Assembly (NCBI GenBank): GCA_933228675.1
Contig: OW121743.1
Coordinates: 69,442,834 to 69,506,833 of the forward strand
DNA length: 64,000 bases
Direction: 5' to 3'
Source of the DNA: Stomorhina lunata
Lineage: Eukaryota; Arthropoda; Insecta; Diptera; Rhiniidae
Shown here: in pieces, positions 1 to 11,600 of the stretch
Position numbering within the stretch: the stretch's first letter is position 1
Layout of the letters: each line of letters begins with the position of its first letter
Position numbers and translations under genes: made by a program
Notes under the pieces: model-generated
Databases searched by the model: none
What the model saw: only the letters and a program-made list of their open reading frames with translations
Told to the model about the DNA's origin: nothing

Positions 1-90
1 ACGGGAAAAAGAAAACCTTTGACCTTAGTGGTGAATGGTATCGTATGGTCTGGCTTGACCGACTATAGCACTTTCTTACTTGTTTTTTTA
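1..90 (+). mobile_element. 3' end of a DINE-1/INE-1-like element
   Basis: The stretch carries the terminal block GTGGTGAATGGTATCGTATG followed by CTTGACCGACTATAGCACTT and CTTACTTG. The same block ends the fuller copies at 22,252-23,044 and 32,140-32,935. From memory, Drosophila DINE-1 (INE-1, mini-me) elements end in a similar stem-loop and CTTGTTTT tail. The 5' part lies outside the window. Nothing coding is present. Confidence 0.6.
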
Positions 91-180
91 TTTATTTTTC
101 TCTTAAAGACACAAGAGTTTGGTGATTGTCATTATGAACAATCTCTTTGGGTTAACCAAATAAAAAAAATCCATGGGAGT

Positions 181-192
181 TAGATGATAATT
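181..192. repeat. target-site duplication, left copy
   Basis: TAGATGATAATT occurs here and again at 2,549-2,560, exactly flanking the LINE fragment. This is the signature of target-primed insertion. Confidence 0.75.
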
Positions 193-206
193 ATACCGAT
201 CTCTTA

Positions 207-1658
207 ATGCCCTGGCTTCTCCTGCTATATGATGGCTGTCTTAGACTGTCTCACATACCAGAATCCTGGACCAGGTGCAACGTTGTCTTTATTCCTAAAG
301 CAGGTAAAACCTCGCACACGAAACCTAAGGATTTCTGGCCTACTAGCCTTAGTTCTTTCCTTCTTAAAACTTTGGAGCGTATCATTGAAGCACATATTCG
401 TGCTTCATTAGATTCGAGGCTCCTGTCCAACTCACAACATGCCTACAACAAAGGCAAATCAGTTGAAACAGCACTCCACTCATTAGTTAGCCATATTGAA
501 AAATCTCTTGAGTTTGGCGAATTCACACTTGCCGCCTTCCTAGATATAGAGGGCGCCTTTAACAACATTAGACCTGAGTCGATTTTATCGGCAATGGAGG
601 ACTTAAGGGTTGACAAATCTATTATCTCGTTTGTAGATAAACTCCTCACCTATAGAGTCATCTGCTCAACCATGGGCACTACTACTGTTTATAAAGTAGC
701 CTGTCGAGGTACTCCACAAGGAGGTGTACTATCACCTCTTCTGTGGAACCTTGCCATAAATAAACTACTCACTGAACTGGATTCTCTGAGATTCAACACC
801 ATCGCATACGCGGATGATGTTGCTATAGCAGTGTCAGGGAAATTTCTTAACACACTGTCACAACGTCTCGAAACAGCTCTTGACCTACTCTATCGATGGA
901 GCGTTTCCAACGGCCTTGGAGTAAATCCAGCTAAAACGGAACTTGTACTCTTCTCACGTAAATACAAAATTCCCACCTTTACTCTTCCTAAATTAAACAA
1001 GGTTGAACTTTCGCTCACTGACCATGCCAAATACCTGGGGGTCATTTTGGACTCAAAACTGTCCTGGAGCCTGAACACCCAACTTAGGGTATCTAAAGCA
1101 TCTATTGCACTATATTCATGTAGAGGGGCCATTGGCAAAACCTGGGGTCTGAATCCCATTAACACTGCCTGGCTCTTCAACATGGTGGTTAAGCCTATTT
1201 TAATGTATGGTGCGCTGGTCTGGTGGCCTGCACTCACCAAGGCAAACCAGTTGCACTATTTTAACAAAATCTTGAGATCTGCTGCTCTAATGATCACCGG
1301 TGCTTTAAGAACTACTCCATCTAAGGCACTCTTCACCATGCTAAACTGGCTCCCAGCTGAACTAATGGCAATGCAAATTGCTCTTAACTCGGCTGTCCGT
1401 CTCAGCACAATTGGAACCTGGTCCCACTTACAAATCGGGCATTCCACCATCCTGGGCAAAATCAATAACATCCCTGAACATATAGACTACTGCATATCTA
1501 CTCCTTTCTTCGACAAATCCTTCGCTGTGACTATCTCTGGAGAGCCTCCATCCTTAGATGATGGCTGTCTAGAGGTTTACACTGATGGATCGAAGTCAAA
1601 GATAGGCGTAGGGGGGGGGCTTCTTCATCCCATTGCTTGGGAAGGAAATCTGCTTTAG
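207..1658 (+). pseudogene. LINE reverse transcriptase fragment, frameshifted in RNase H
   Basis: The frame is open from the truncated 5' end; the ATG at 207 is only an internal methionine. Reverse transcriptase motifs are visible: FLDIEGAFNNI (motif A aspartate), GTPQGGVLSPLLWNL and the catalytic AYADDVAI (YADD at 807-818). The RNase H domain opens with LEVYTDGSKSK near 1,570-1,605. A run of nine G at about 1,611-1,619 then throws translation out of frame, and a stop follows at 1,656. Coding resumes in another frame at 1,633. No endonuclease domain is present, so it is dead as a mobile element. Confidence 0.85.
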
Positions 1659-2436
1659 GCTCCCTGATCAATGCAGTGTCCTACAATCCGAGATATCGGC
1701 TATCCACAAAGCAGTCAAATGGTTGAGATACCACAGAGTATACGACAGGGATATTCGCTTTTGTATCGACAGTCAGGCTGCAATAAAATCCCTATCTAAT
1801 GTCCATACGACATCTGTTCTTACCAGCGAATGCCGGACATCTCTTAACGAGATGGCGAGACATTGCAAAATCGAACTCTTATGGGTACCCGGGCACAACA
1901 ACATATCTGGTAACTCCACCGCGGACAAACTTGCTAAATCCGGTGCTCTCCTGAGTCAGGATAGCATCGACCAATTTACGGGCTTACCGCTATCCGCCTG
2001 CAAATCAATTATATGGCAATCACTTTATGCGTCAGCGCAAAACGAGTGGTCTTCGGTAACGAACTGCTCCATATCTAGGCAAACATGGCCCACCTACAAC
2101 ACTAAACGTTCAAATATCTTGGTAACTCTACCCCGTCATAGACTTCGCAATCTTATCTCGACCCTAACAGGGCACTGCGTTTTTGGGCTTCATGCCAGAA
2201 GACTTAATCTTCAATTTTACGACTACTGCCGCAGCTGTCACAACATAGAAGAGGAAGAGACAGTGACACATCTTCTCTGTCACTGCCCCGCCCTCTCGAC
2301 CCCTAGGGCTCTCAATTTGGGGGCACCTTTTCTGCATGATTTATCGGATCTAGCGAGTATTGACATTCGTAAAATAGACTCATTTATCAGGGCTTCAGGA
2401 TGGCTTGATCAGCCTCTCACAGATAGCCTGGAGTAA
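1633..2436 (+). pseudogene. LINE RNase H and C-terminal Zn-knuckle (shifted frame)
   Basis: This continues the preceding RNase H in a different frame. It holds the later acidic RNase H motifs: SEISAI (glutamate), FCIDSQAAI (aspartate) and LLWVPGHNNISGNSTADKLA (histidine and last aspartate). A Cys/His cluster, YCRSCHN followed by THLLCHCPAL, lies near 2,225-2,290 and is typical of LINE C-termini. The frame ends at the TAA at 2,434-2,436, about 110 bases before the CTAAC tail. One base gained or lost in the G-run would reunite the two frames. That run is also a common place for sequencing error. Confidence 0.8.
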
Positions 2437-2548
2437 TTGCCTTTGTTCTTTTCTTCCAGTCTATCCCTTGCAGGTAACACAACGGGACCGTCTTTTGGAC
2501 CCAAGTGACGCTGACCTACATCGGCTGCCTGCCTAACCTAACCTAACC

Positions 2549-2560
2549 TAGATGATAATT
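2549..2560. repeat. target-site duplication, right copy
   Basis: This is the second copy of TAGATGATAATT, directly after the CTAAC tail of the LINE. Confidence 0.75.
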
Positions 2561-2629
2561 CTTGAATCTATGATGACAAAACTTAGTAAATATATGTGTT
2601 TTTGTGTGTCCTTTTTGGTTTTTTGGTCC

Positions 2630-3550
2630 TAAAGTTTTCGATAGACAAGCTTCAAACTCAATAGTTTTCGATAGAAAACCTTTCGATGCAAAAGTGTTCT
2701 AAAGAAAACTTCCTACAGAATAATCGGGTATTATTCTCAATTTTATAAAAAAATAAATCAAATTTTTTGAGTGATCACAGGATTTCGATAGACAAGCTTC
2801 AAACTCAATAGTTTTCGATAGAAAAGCTTTCGATGCAAAAGTTTTCTAAAGAAAACTTCCTACAGAATAATCGGTTATTATTTTCAATTTTATTTAAAAA
2901 ATTTCAAAAAAATCAAATTTTTTGAGTGATCACAAGATTTCGTTATTTTTGCTCTAGCTATCATAGTTAACCAGAAAATCGACTTTAAAGTTTTTCATAA
3001 AAAAATTTCAAAAAACCAAATTTTTTGAGTGATCACAGGATTTTGTTATTTTTGCTCTAGCTATCATAGTTAACGAGAAAATCGACTTTAAAGTTTTTCA
3101 TAAAAAAATTTAAAAAAAATCAAATTTTTTGAGTGATCATTTTATAAAAAAATTTCAAAAAAATCAAATTTTTTGAGTGATCACAGGATTTTGTTATTTT
3201 TGCTCTAGCTATCATAGTTAACCAGAAAATCTACTTTAAAGTTTTTCATTAAAAAATTTCAAAAAAATCAAATTTTTTGAGTGATTATTTTATAAAAAAA
3301 TTTCAAAAAATCAAATTTTTTGAGTGATCACAGGATTTCTTTTTTTTTGCTCTAGCTATCATAGTTAACCAGAAAATCGACTTTAAAGTTTTTCATAAAA
3401 AAATTTCAAAAAATCAAATTTTTTGAGTGATCACAAGATTTCGTTATTTTTGCTCTAGCTATCATAGTTAACGAAAAAATCGACTTTAAAGTTTTTCATA
3501 AAAAAAATTTCAAAAAAATCAAATTTTTTTGAGTGATCATTTTATAAAAA
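2630..3550. repeat. minisatellite with GAGTGATCACAGGATTT core
   Basis: A direct repeat of roughly 150 bp (2,635-2,745 and about 2,783-2,895) contains TTTCGATAGACAAGCTTCAA. It is followed by five or more imperfect copies of a block reading GAGTGATCACAGGATT, GCTCTAGCTATCATAGTTAA and ATCGACTTTAAAGTTTTTCA. Copies differ in length because the A/T-run part is sometimes repeated alone. No coding potential is visible. Confidence 0.8.
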
Positions 3551-5180
3551 AAATAATTTTTTTTATAGAAAATCTTTATTTCTAAAGTTTTCTGTAAAAA
3601 GTCTTTCGATTAAGAGCTTTTCTATAGTAAAGCATGAGACAAGCTTTGTCAAGAAAAACAAATCAAATACCAAAGTTTTTATTTAAGAAAATTCAAATAA
3701 ATATTTTTTTCAAAAAAATTACATCTCTTCATGCTATACCCTTTTCATCTTCATACATATACAGAAAATGAATGTTTAAAATTTTGTGCATTAAAATACT
3801 ACCCAAAAACTCCCATCATATCGTCTGTTGTAATATGTTTTTGCTTTTGTTGTAACATCCTTTTTCTATTTAGTTTTTTTAGAGGCCAAGTTTACGAGAA
3901 ATATTATTGAATGACTGCACTCTTGAGTGGGTACTATGATGAGAGAGTAGACAACAGACGACTGACTGCCTTTGCTTGCATTACACCAGGCAGATGAATG
4001 TTATTGTAACATTATAATGAATCTATGTAGGATATTTTGTTGAAGGTGTGTTAATGTGTTTCATCTGTAGATTTATCTCTCAAAAGGATTCGTATTACAG
4101 CCTTTCGTCTTCCTTTGTTTTTTTTCTGTTTGTTTTCAGTTGTTTTATTTTAGTTTTTCATTTGACTTAATCTTTAAATGACATTGGGGGGAGATTGACC
4201 TGAGGCTTTCTCTTTCCTTGATTTATATCCTTGCAGTTATTTTTGTTTTTCTTTTTTTTTGTAATAATGAATCAATGAATTTTAGTTTGCATTTTGTATT
4301 TTTGTAACATTCTTTGTTTTTTAGATTTATTGCATTTAGTCATATTTGTTTTGTTCAGTAGAAGGAATGTAAACCGTGTTCAAAATCAATGATTCATAAT
4401 TCGATTAAGCTTCTCCTCCTCTATAGACTGTAGTAATATTATTAATGTTAGAAGTTATTAGATGAGTATTATGAATGACATAAGACATTAATGTCGACAA
4501 TTGTACTTATTGTTGGGTATGTGTATAGATTTAATTGATGTTTGGCTTTTAATTCTACGAATTTGTTTGGGTTAAATGAACGTTTGTTGTCGGCAGCCAA
4601 CAAATATTGTACGTACACGAGAATCAAGCTTAGGGATCATCATTGCATATAAATTATGGTGTATGGTTATATTTAAACGTTCAACATAATAATGAAGAAC
4701 TAAATTTAGCCTTTATTGATATTCAGAAAACATACTTAAATGTTTATTCATAAATAGTGGGTGTGAGAGCGGGTATTACATATTTAAAAAGGGTTTTTCG
4801 TTTTTAATGTAAGTAGAACAAATGAATTTAATTGTTACTCAAACTAAATATATACCCCTTATAAATACGAATAATATAAATTTCGAATAAAACACTATAT
4901 TTATATTGTGGCATATTAGACTTAAAATGGAAGCAGAAACATTTTAGTATATCAATCGAATTAGAATCAAAAAAAAAATGCTTGTCCGTAATCAATATAT
5001 TGTTCGCATTTTCGAATCTTTAAAACAGACACTTTATTGATCGTAGGACTGACATCCAGGAATTAAGATTTGGACTTCACATAGACAAAAATTTTATTGG
5101 TTTTGAAATAGACAAAGATATTGCCAGTAGAAAAATTAAACGCGGTATTTGAGTATCTTAAAAATCACAAAAACGCCTGT
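3551..5180. other. AT-rich intergenic DNA, nothing recognised
   Basis: I see only A/T-rich sequence with T-runs, no convincing open frame and no inverted termini. It lies about 3-4 kb upstream of the X11L-like coding start, so it could hold non-coding first exons or enhancers. Nothing in the sequence shows this. Confidence 0.4.
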
Positions 5181-5189
5181 AAATCAAAT

Positions 5190-5700
5190 GACAAGCAGTT
5201 TAAAGACTCAGAATTTTTAAGACGAGTCAGGAGTTTGAAGGTGAATCAGCTGTTTTAAAATGACTAAGCAGTTTTAGATAACTTAACAGTTTTAGAATAA
5301 ATCAGCAGTTTAAGAATGTGTTACAAGTTTTAGGATGACTCAGCAGTTTTAGAATGACTTAACTGTTTTAGGATGAGTCGGCAGTTTCAGAATGACTTAA
5401 CAGTTTTAGGATGATTCAGCAGTTTAAGGATGTGTTACAAGTTTTAGGATGACTCAGCAGTTTTAGAATAAGTTAAATGTTTTGCGATGAGTTAGCAGCT
5501 TTAGGATGACTTAGCAGTTTTAGGATGAGTTAGTAGTTTCAGAATGACTTAACAGTTTTAGGATGAATTAGCAGTTTAAGGATGTGTTACAAGTTTTAGG
5601 ATGACTCAGCAGCTTTAGAATGTCGTAACAGTAATAGGATGAGTAAGCGGTTTTAAAATGACACAGCAGATTTAGCATAACTCAGTCGATTTAGCACGAC
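5190..5700. repeat. short-period minisatellite (CAGTTTTAGGATGACTTAG-like)
   Basis: About twenty degenerate units near 23 bp follow one another, variants of GCAGTTTTAGGATGACTTA. A longer block ending AAGGATGTGTTACAAGTTTT recurs at about 5,310, 5,428 and 5,577, which suggests a higher-order period of several units. Confidence 0.8.
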
Positions 5701-5839
5701 TCCATATTTAAAATGTAAATCTATCGAAAGAATTTTAGTTCTTAACGTTTTAATAATTGTTTAAATCGCTGCTTATAGATCTAGGTAGTCAAACGGTTGT
5801 CTTGTAAAAATGATACTGTAATTGAGGAGACATCTGAAT

Positions 5840-6490
5840 GGATTTTGAGTTGTCATCTTGAATATAAGGGTGACATACATCCGCTACCGAAGATTGAAAG
5901 TGCTTTCGATCTTGAAATTATAACAACACAAAGACTTGTAAATAGATTTTGAAAGTTCCCACAACAGTCGGTTCTTCGTACCAGAACGACTCGAAAATCT
6001 CAAAATTCCGACTAGGGACCTCAACTTCTGCGATATCTCAGTTACAACAACAGCAACATAGATTTTGAACGGTAACGGTTACCTGGTGCTCAGAACTGAC
6101 TTCTTATTCTGCAAAATGGCTTCGTTTGAAGTTTTTTGATTCTTTTGTCTTTAGAATCGGAAAATTGTGGGATTCGTTTTGTGTTCAATGCTTTCATTAC
6201 TGACAATGTTAGCTGTTGGAGAGTTGAGAATGATATCTTGGACTTGTTCGAGGATGTTGCTCTTAATCGATACCACAATTGTATGAAATTTTGTTGGGTC
6301 TTGGGTAACAGTAGCCATTAAAATTTAAAATTTCATTTATTCCATCCAAAGTAGTGGATCCGAACCACAAGTCCCAACATTCTAAAAACTCAAAATAACT
6401 AGAAAGGATGTTGACTTTAGAGAAAGATTTAATACCATCAAATGAGGTCCTATGCTCCACTGGGAGTCAAGGATAACAGAAGAAGAAATG
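5840..6490 (+). mobile_element. diverged retroposon with RTE-like 3' tail
   Basis: The right end, CTATGCTCCACTGGGAGTCA followed by AGGATAACAGAAGAAGAA (about 6,449-6,486), is the 3' end shared by all RTE-like pieces in this window. The sequence before it is not open and only resembles the retroposons at 9,868 and 29,365 in general character, so the left boundary is a guess. Confidence 0.45.
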
Positions 6491-6492
6491 CT

Positions 6493-7964
6493 CGGTAAAT
6501 GAAATTAAGAAGTGTTTTTTGCAATGTGGTAATTTCAAAATCATTATATTTTCAATAATGAAAATTTTCTATATACAAAATTTTTAAAATTTAAATTTTT
6601 TTTAGATAAAATAAAATAACGAATCATTTTCTATAAAAAAAATTTGAGTAACCAAAATTTTTCTTATCTAAAATTTAATTACAACAAAAACTTTAGTGAA
6701 TAGAATCATTTTCAATAACAAAGTTTCTTTACATCTTTTTGATAGCAAATTTTTTCTACATTAAAGCCTCCAAAAATGTTTTTCTTCAAAAAAAAAAAAA
6801 AAAAAAAATTGAATATAATTTTTTTCTTAAGAAAACTAGTAATTCCAGAAAAACCCTTATAAATCTGTTCCGAGTTAAGTTAGAGATTAGCTGTTGGAGC
6901 CAAATAAAAGGGGGAATATAATGTAATTAATTACTCAAAACAGCAAAAAAATTACATTGGCCCTTTTAGCACCAAGCCACAGATATAATACCGTCTATGA
7001 ACCTATTTTTTTTTTTCAAAATTACTTTGTTTTTTTTTTAATATATAAAACTAAAAAGTTTCAGCATTGAAATTTTTCTATTAAAACGTTTTAATATTGA
7101 AACTCTGCTATAGAAATAGTTTTGATAATGAATTTGTTCTATAGAAAAGTGACGTTAGTGGAAGTATTTTTTTTTTTTGAAATAGAAAATATTTTATTTT
7201 TCGAAAAACATTTAATTTTTCTACAGAAAAACGTTTGATATAATTTTGTTTATAGTAAAACTTTTGAGGTTAAAATTATTTTCAAGAAAAACTATTACAA
7301 GACTTTTTGATATTCGAAATTTATATTAAACAAACTTTTGCAAATACAACAAAACCATTTAATAAAGAGTTCAATGCTTCCAGTGTAACATAATATCTTG
7401 CTCTACAATTTAACAATACAATTCCCTATCATAAATAGACATCTTCTCATTTATATTTCTTTCTTTCTTCTCTTCCAAAGTGAATAAATCCAAATGCAAC
7501 TTTAATTTGACATACGAAAGAGATTAATCCCCCCACTATACTACAATGAAATTCAATTAACAAAACAAATGTGAAAGGTAGCAAATGCTGAAAGAAGCTA
7601 CAAATATTGAAATTTCAAAAAGCAGAGGTTAAACAAAGAAAATATGTCTTCATGGACAAAAAGGAATATAAAAACAAGAGCAATAATAAATGAAATAAAA
7701 AATTTAAAATCAATTAACTTTTGCTTCTAAATAAACACTCTTTTTCCCACTCTTTATTCGAACTAACCAACCAGCCAACACTTCAACTTTACTTTCAAGA
7801 TAAAATTAAAAGTCAATAGCACCATCATTTAGCAGGAAGAGATAGAAGTCGAGGAGGAATACTACAAAAAAAACTGTATACAATAATTCAATTTGAATCA
7901 ATCACTTTAAGAAAATAGACAAACAGACCGAAACACTCAGTAGTAAATAAGGATTAGTAACAAC
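6493..7964. other. AT-rich 5' flank of the X11L-like gene, probable 5' UTR near the end
   Basis: A and T runs dominate, with scattered CTATAG-type repeats. The last few hundred bases (about 7,400-7,964) are less repetitive and run into the coding start, so they probably hold 5' UTR. An in-frame TAA at 7,944-7,946 closes the frame upstream of the chosen ATG. No TATA box or initiator can be assigned with confidence. Confidence 0.4.
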
Positions 7965-8669
7965 ATGAACAGTAGTGGTACGGATATTCCAGCAGCAATA
8001 ACAACGGCAGCATTAGATTTGAAAAACAGTCAAAACAATACAACAGCAACGATTCTACAACAGCAACAACGCAATAGCAACAACAGTTATGGTTCATCCA
8101 TGCAACCATCACTACCACATTCTCTACAACACCCAACAACATTGGGTGAATTGTATCATACCGGCTCAAATGTCACAGGCAGCTTAAATGGTGGCACTAG
8201 TACTAACAATAAAATTACAGCAACAGTTGATGTCAATACGGGTATAGGAGGATGTGTTGGTGGTGGTGGTGGTAATGGCTTGGGCATGAGTATGAGTGCC
8301 ACTGCTAATGTCAACAACATAACAGGGACAACAACAACAACAGGAACTAATAACAGTACTAGCAGCATTAGTATGCATGATTTTGATAACAGGCAATCAA
8401 TAAATAATGGAGCAACGGCATTGAGTGGCCTTATGGTTAGTAGCTGTGGTGTTATAGGCAGTGGTGGTGGGTCGAAGCCACAAGAACGTTATGTATGGGA
8501 AATGCGTGCGCGCAGCCCTAATGTAACACCAGCCAGTACGGTACTGAATTCACCAGATCTTAATACAGACATGCAGTACAGCATACATCCTCATCAGAGA
8601 CAGTTGCAACAAATACGTGTTGGTCGCAGTCCTGGTAGTCAATTTGAACAACATAATATACTGCCACAG
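7965..8669 (+). CDS. X11L: X11L-like coding exon 1 (residues 1-235)
   Basis: The ATG at 7965 (AACAACATGAAC) follows an in-frame stop at 7944. The exon encodes a low-complexity, Asn/Thr/Gly/Ser-rich N-terminus and closes with QHNILPQ. The donor is CAG|GTGGGT at 8669/8670 (phase 0). Without the splice the frame would end after intron codons at 8726. Confidence 0.85.
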
Positions 8670-11600
8670 GTGGGTGTTATTTACTTTTTAGTTTTCTTCT
8701 CATCTCTTCCTCCTCCTTATAGATAAAATTAAATTAAAATAAAAATTTTTATTTATGTATTTATTTTCAGGGCCTGGCTTCACCAGGTTCTCCTACGGAT
8801 GTTGGCAAAGCCGATGGCCAGTGTTTGAGAGACGGCGAGATAGTTGTATTCGATGATATCGATACAAATTGGATGAATAAATCAAATAATTCATATTCTT
8901 CAAATCATTCCAGTCATCAACGTGATTCATATCATGGCAATGAGGATATACTCAAAGTAACCAAAATGATTGGTCAACTACCCATTGCAGAATATGAGGG
9001 TTCACCCAGGCGTTTTGGCAATCAACCACAACCTATGAAAAATAACCCAACCCCAATGACACCAGGAGGCAATAATATGGTACCCAAAAGACCTCCTGGC
9101 TTTCCACAACGTGTCTCGCCTATGACTTCGCTAACACCTCAACAACAGCAGCAACAACATCAGGAGGCCGCCCATGCACGCCATCAACAAATGCAACAGC
9201 AACATCAATTTTATGCTCAAGCCACCAGTAGTGGCAGTTGTACTAATTCCTCCATCTATAACAATGATTCCAATAATAAATCCATTGGTAATCTTATTGA
9301 CATCGATGCCGATGATGAAGATTTGCTTTCTAATACCAACCAACAGCAGCAGTCACAGCAAACACCTACATCCTCGTCCTCAGCCACACATAATAATGAC
9401 TTGTCATCATCAGCCGGAATGTGTAACAAAGTTAAGACTCCCACATTTGATTATTTATATGAATTTTCGGAAACTCGCAAAGTATTAGAGGAATTTTTCA
9501 AAGCTAATCCTGAGGATGAAAAACGTTTTACAGACTTTACAGAAAGTGGTGATGATATGGGTAGTTGTGTATGTATTTAGTTTTTTTCTTTTGTCTTAAA
9601 GATAAGAAATATTATATAAATTTAAATTGTATTTTGTTTTTAAACAGGATACCCATCATGAGTATGTGCATCATCACGATGAGGAAAATAAACATATCGA
9701 ACAGGCCTATATTGGGCAACGTTTAGCTAGAATACCCAAAGATGAATTATATATGGTGCATCGTTCTCCTACAAAGAAACAGGTGAGTTTCTGTAATCAA
9801 ATTATTCCATAGAAAAAAAAACTATAATATAAAGTTTTTTTTACTTCTATTAAAATTGTTGATTAATTAGAGAATAACAGAAGAAGAAGTACTTCTGTTA
9901 TCCTTGACGCCCAGTTGAGCATAGGGCCTATTGGTTTTATTAATGAGAATGGTCTTACATAAATTAGTTAGGCAACTCCAAAATCCTTGTGCCAGCTGCC
10001 GTTCCAGGGGGATTTCTCGCATGATTACCCCTTGGGGAAATGTTGTTTCTTTCCAACTAAGAAGCTGAACAGACGCTGCAGTTTCGTACTTTACCAAGTA
10101 CAATTATCTTAGACACTTAGACCAAATACGTTGTAATGGCTCCAAGATAACTCCCTCTCATATTAGTCCCGAACTAGAAGCCCAGCCGGGTCGTTTACCG
10201 AATCTTTAAGGTTGCTCAGGTTATAAGGATGTGCGATTAGGAAGCTAGAGTGGGAATTGGATGCAGTTCTTACCTGGTAGCTGGAGGCTGCTGCATCCTA
10301 TTAGTTACATCCATTCAATATTAGCTTTTTCCGAATATACATTTATGATTGTTCATCGCTGGCCACTACTTTCTTCCATATTTCTGACAGCGTACGAATT
10401 CCGCGTTCAAAAAAACTTTGTTTTTTATATTTTGAAGCGATTCACAAATCTATTCAATTTTCTACTTCTTCATAAGACCGGAAATTCAATTCAGCCAGGC
10501 CGTGTGCCATTGATCGCAATGTCCAGAAATCGGAAAACGGGTAGTTGAAGTTTTAGATCAATCTACAGTGGACCAATGTTGAGCACCTCTTTTATGTAAA
10601 ACCTATTGATCCGCATAACTTTCGCAAATATAAACATATCGAAAAGATTTTTAAACGTTTGAAAACTACTTAAGAAAGAAACAAAAATATGCTATATCTA
10701 ATAGTTTAAGAGATTATTTCAATCTAGGCTCGATATCCCAATTCTATACAAAGAAATTTTGTCCAAACTTTTGTCTTCTAAAGATATGCTATATTAGGTA
10801 TTTTATTTCAAAAGACTGACTCCGATCCCGCTTATTCCTGACCAAACTGTACAAAGTTTTAAGACTACCTTCAGAGTTTTAAATATGATAATTATTCGTA
10901 TGTAGGAAAAAGTTTCCCTTGTCCGGATTCTATCACATTCCGAATTTCAGCAGGACTATGTCTAGATGAGGACTCATCCGAATCGGTGCAACACATTCTC
11001 TGTCGCTGGCCAATGCCCCAAAATCACAGGCTCAAACATCTAGGTAATAGATTCCATGATGAACTTCAAGGTCTGAAGCAGTGCAAACCGATTGATCTTG
11101 TAGGGTTTATAACTGGACTCAGGTGGCATAGATTAGCCACTTCCTACTATTCTACTACTATACATTGTCGTTGTCTAATGCTCCAAAATCAGAGGCTCAA
11201 ACATCTAGTTAATAGATTCCATTATTAACTTCAGGATCTGCAGCAGTGCAAACCGATTGATCTTCTAGGGCTTATAACTGGACTCAGGTGGCTTAGATTA
11301 GCCTCTTCTTACTATTCTACTACTATTCTATCTTACTATCTACTCTTTTTAATCAATTTCTACTAAACTCTTAGCCTCCTTTTGCCTTTTCTCTCTTTAT
11401 CTCTGAAGGAACACAATGGACCCTAGAGGTCTCCGAGTGAAGGTGTCGTTTTTGACCCCGTCTTTCAAACTTAACCTTACCTAAGTAACATGAATTTTTT
11501 AATGAAAATAAATAGCTTAGACTAAATAATACTCACATGAAAAATTTTAAAGTAATAACTTTATGAATACAGAAGTTAATTAAAAAAAGTATTCTTATGT

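Larger units (their letters stand above)
193..2548 (+). mobile_element. 5'-truncated non-LTR retrotransposon (RT plus RNase H)
   Basis: This insertion lies between two copies of TAGATGATAATT. It lacks the endonuclease and the start of the reverse transcriptase, and it ends in a tail of repeated CTAAC units (2,533-2,550). The coding part reads through reverse transcriptase, RNase H and a Cys/His-rich C-terminus. LINEs that combine RT and RNase H belong to the I/LOA/R1 group. I cannot name the family more closely. The clear duplication and nearly open frames suggest a fairly young insertion. Confidence 0.8.

Noticed and set aside
8156..8396. Minus-strand frames opposite X11L-like exon 1
   Set aside because: They are shadows of trinucleotide-rich coding sequence on the + strand, with no independent support.
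9627..9647. Methionine at 9,627 as an alternative start of exon 3
   Set aside because: It lies in the intron upstream of TAAACAG; exons 2 and 3 join in phase without it.
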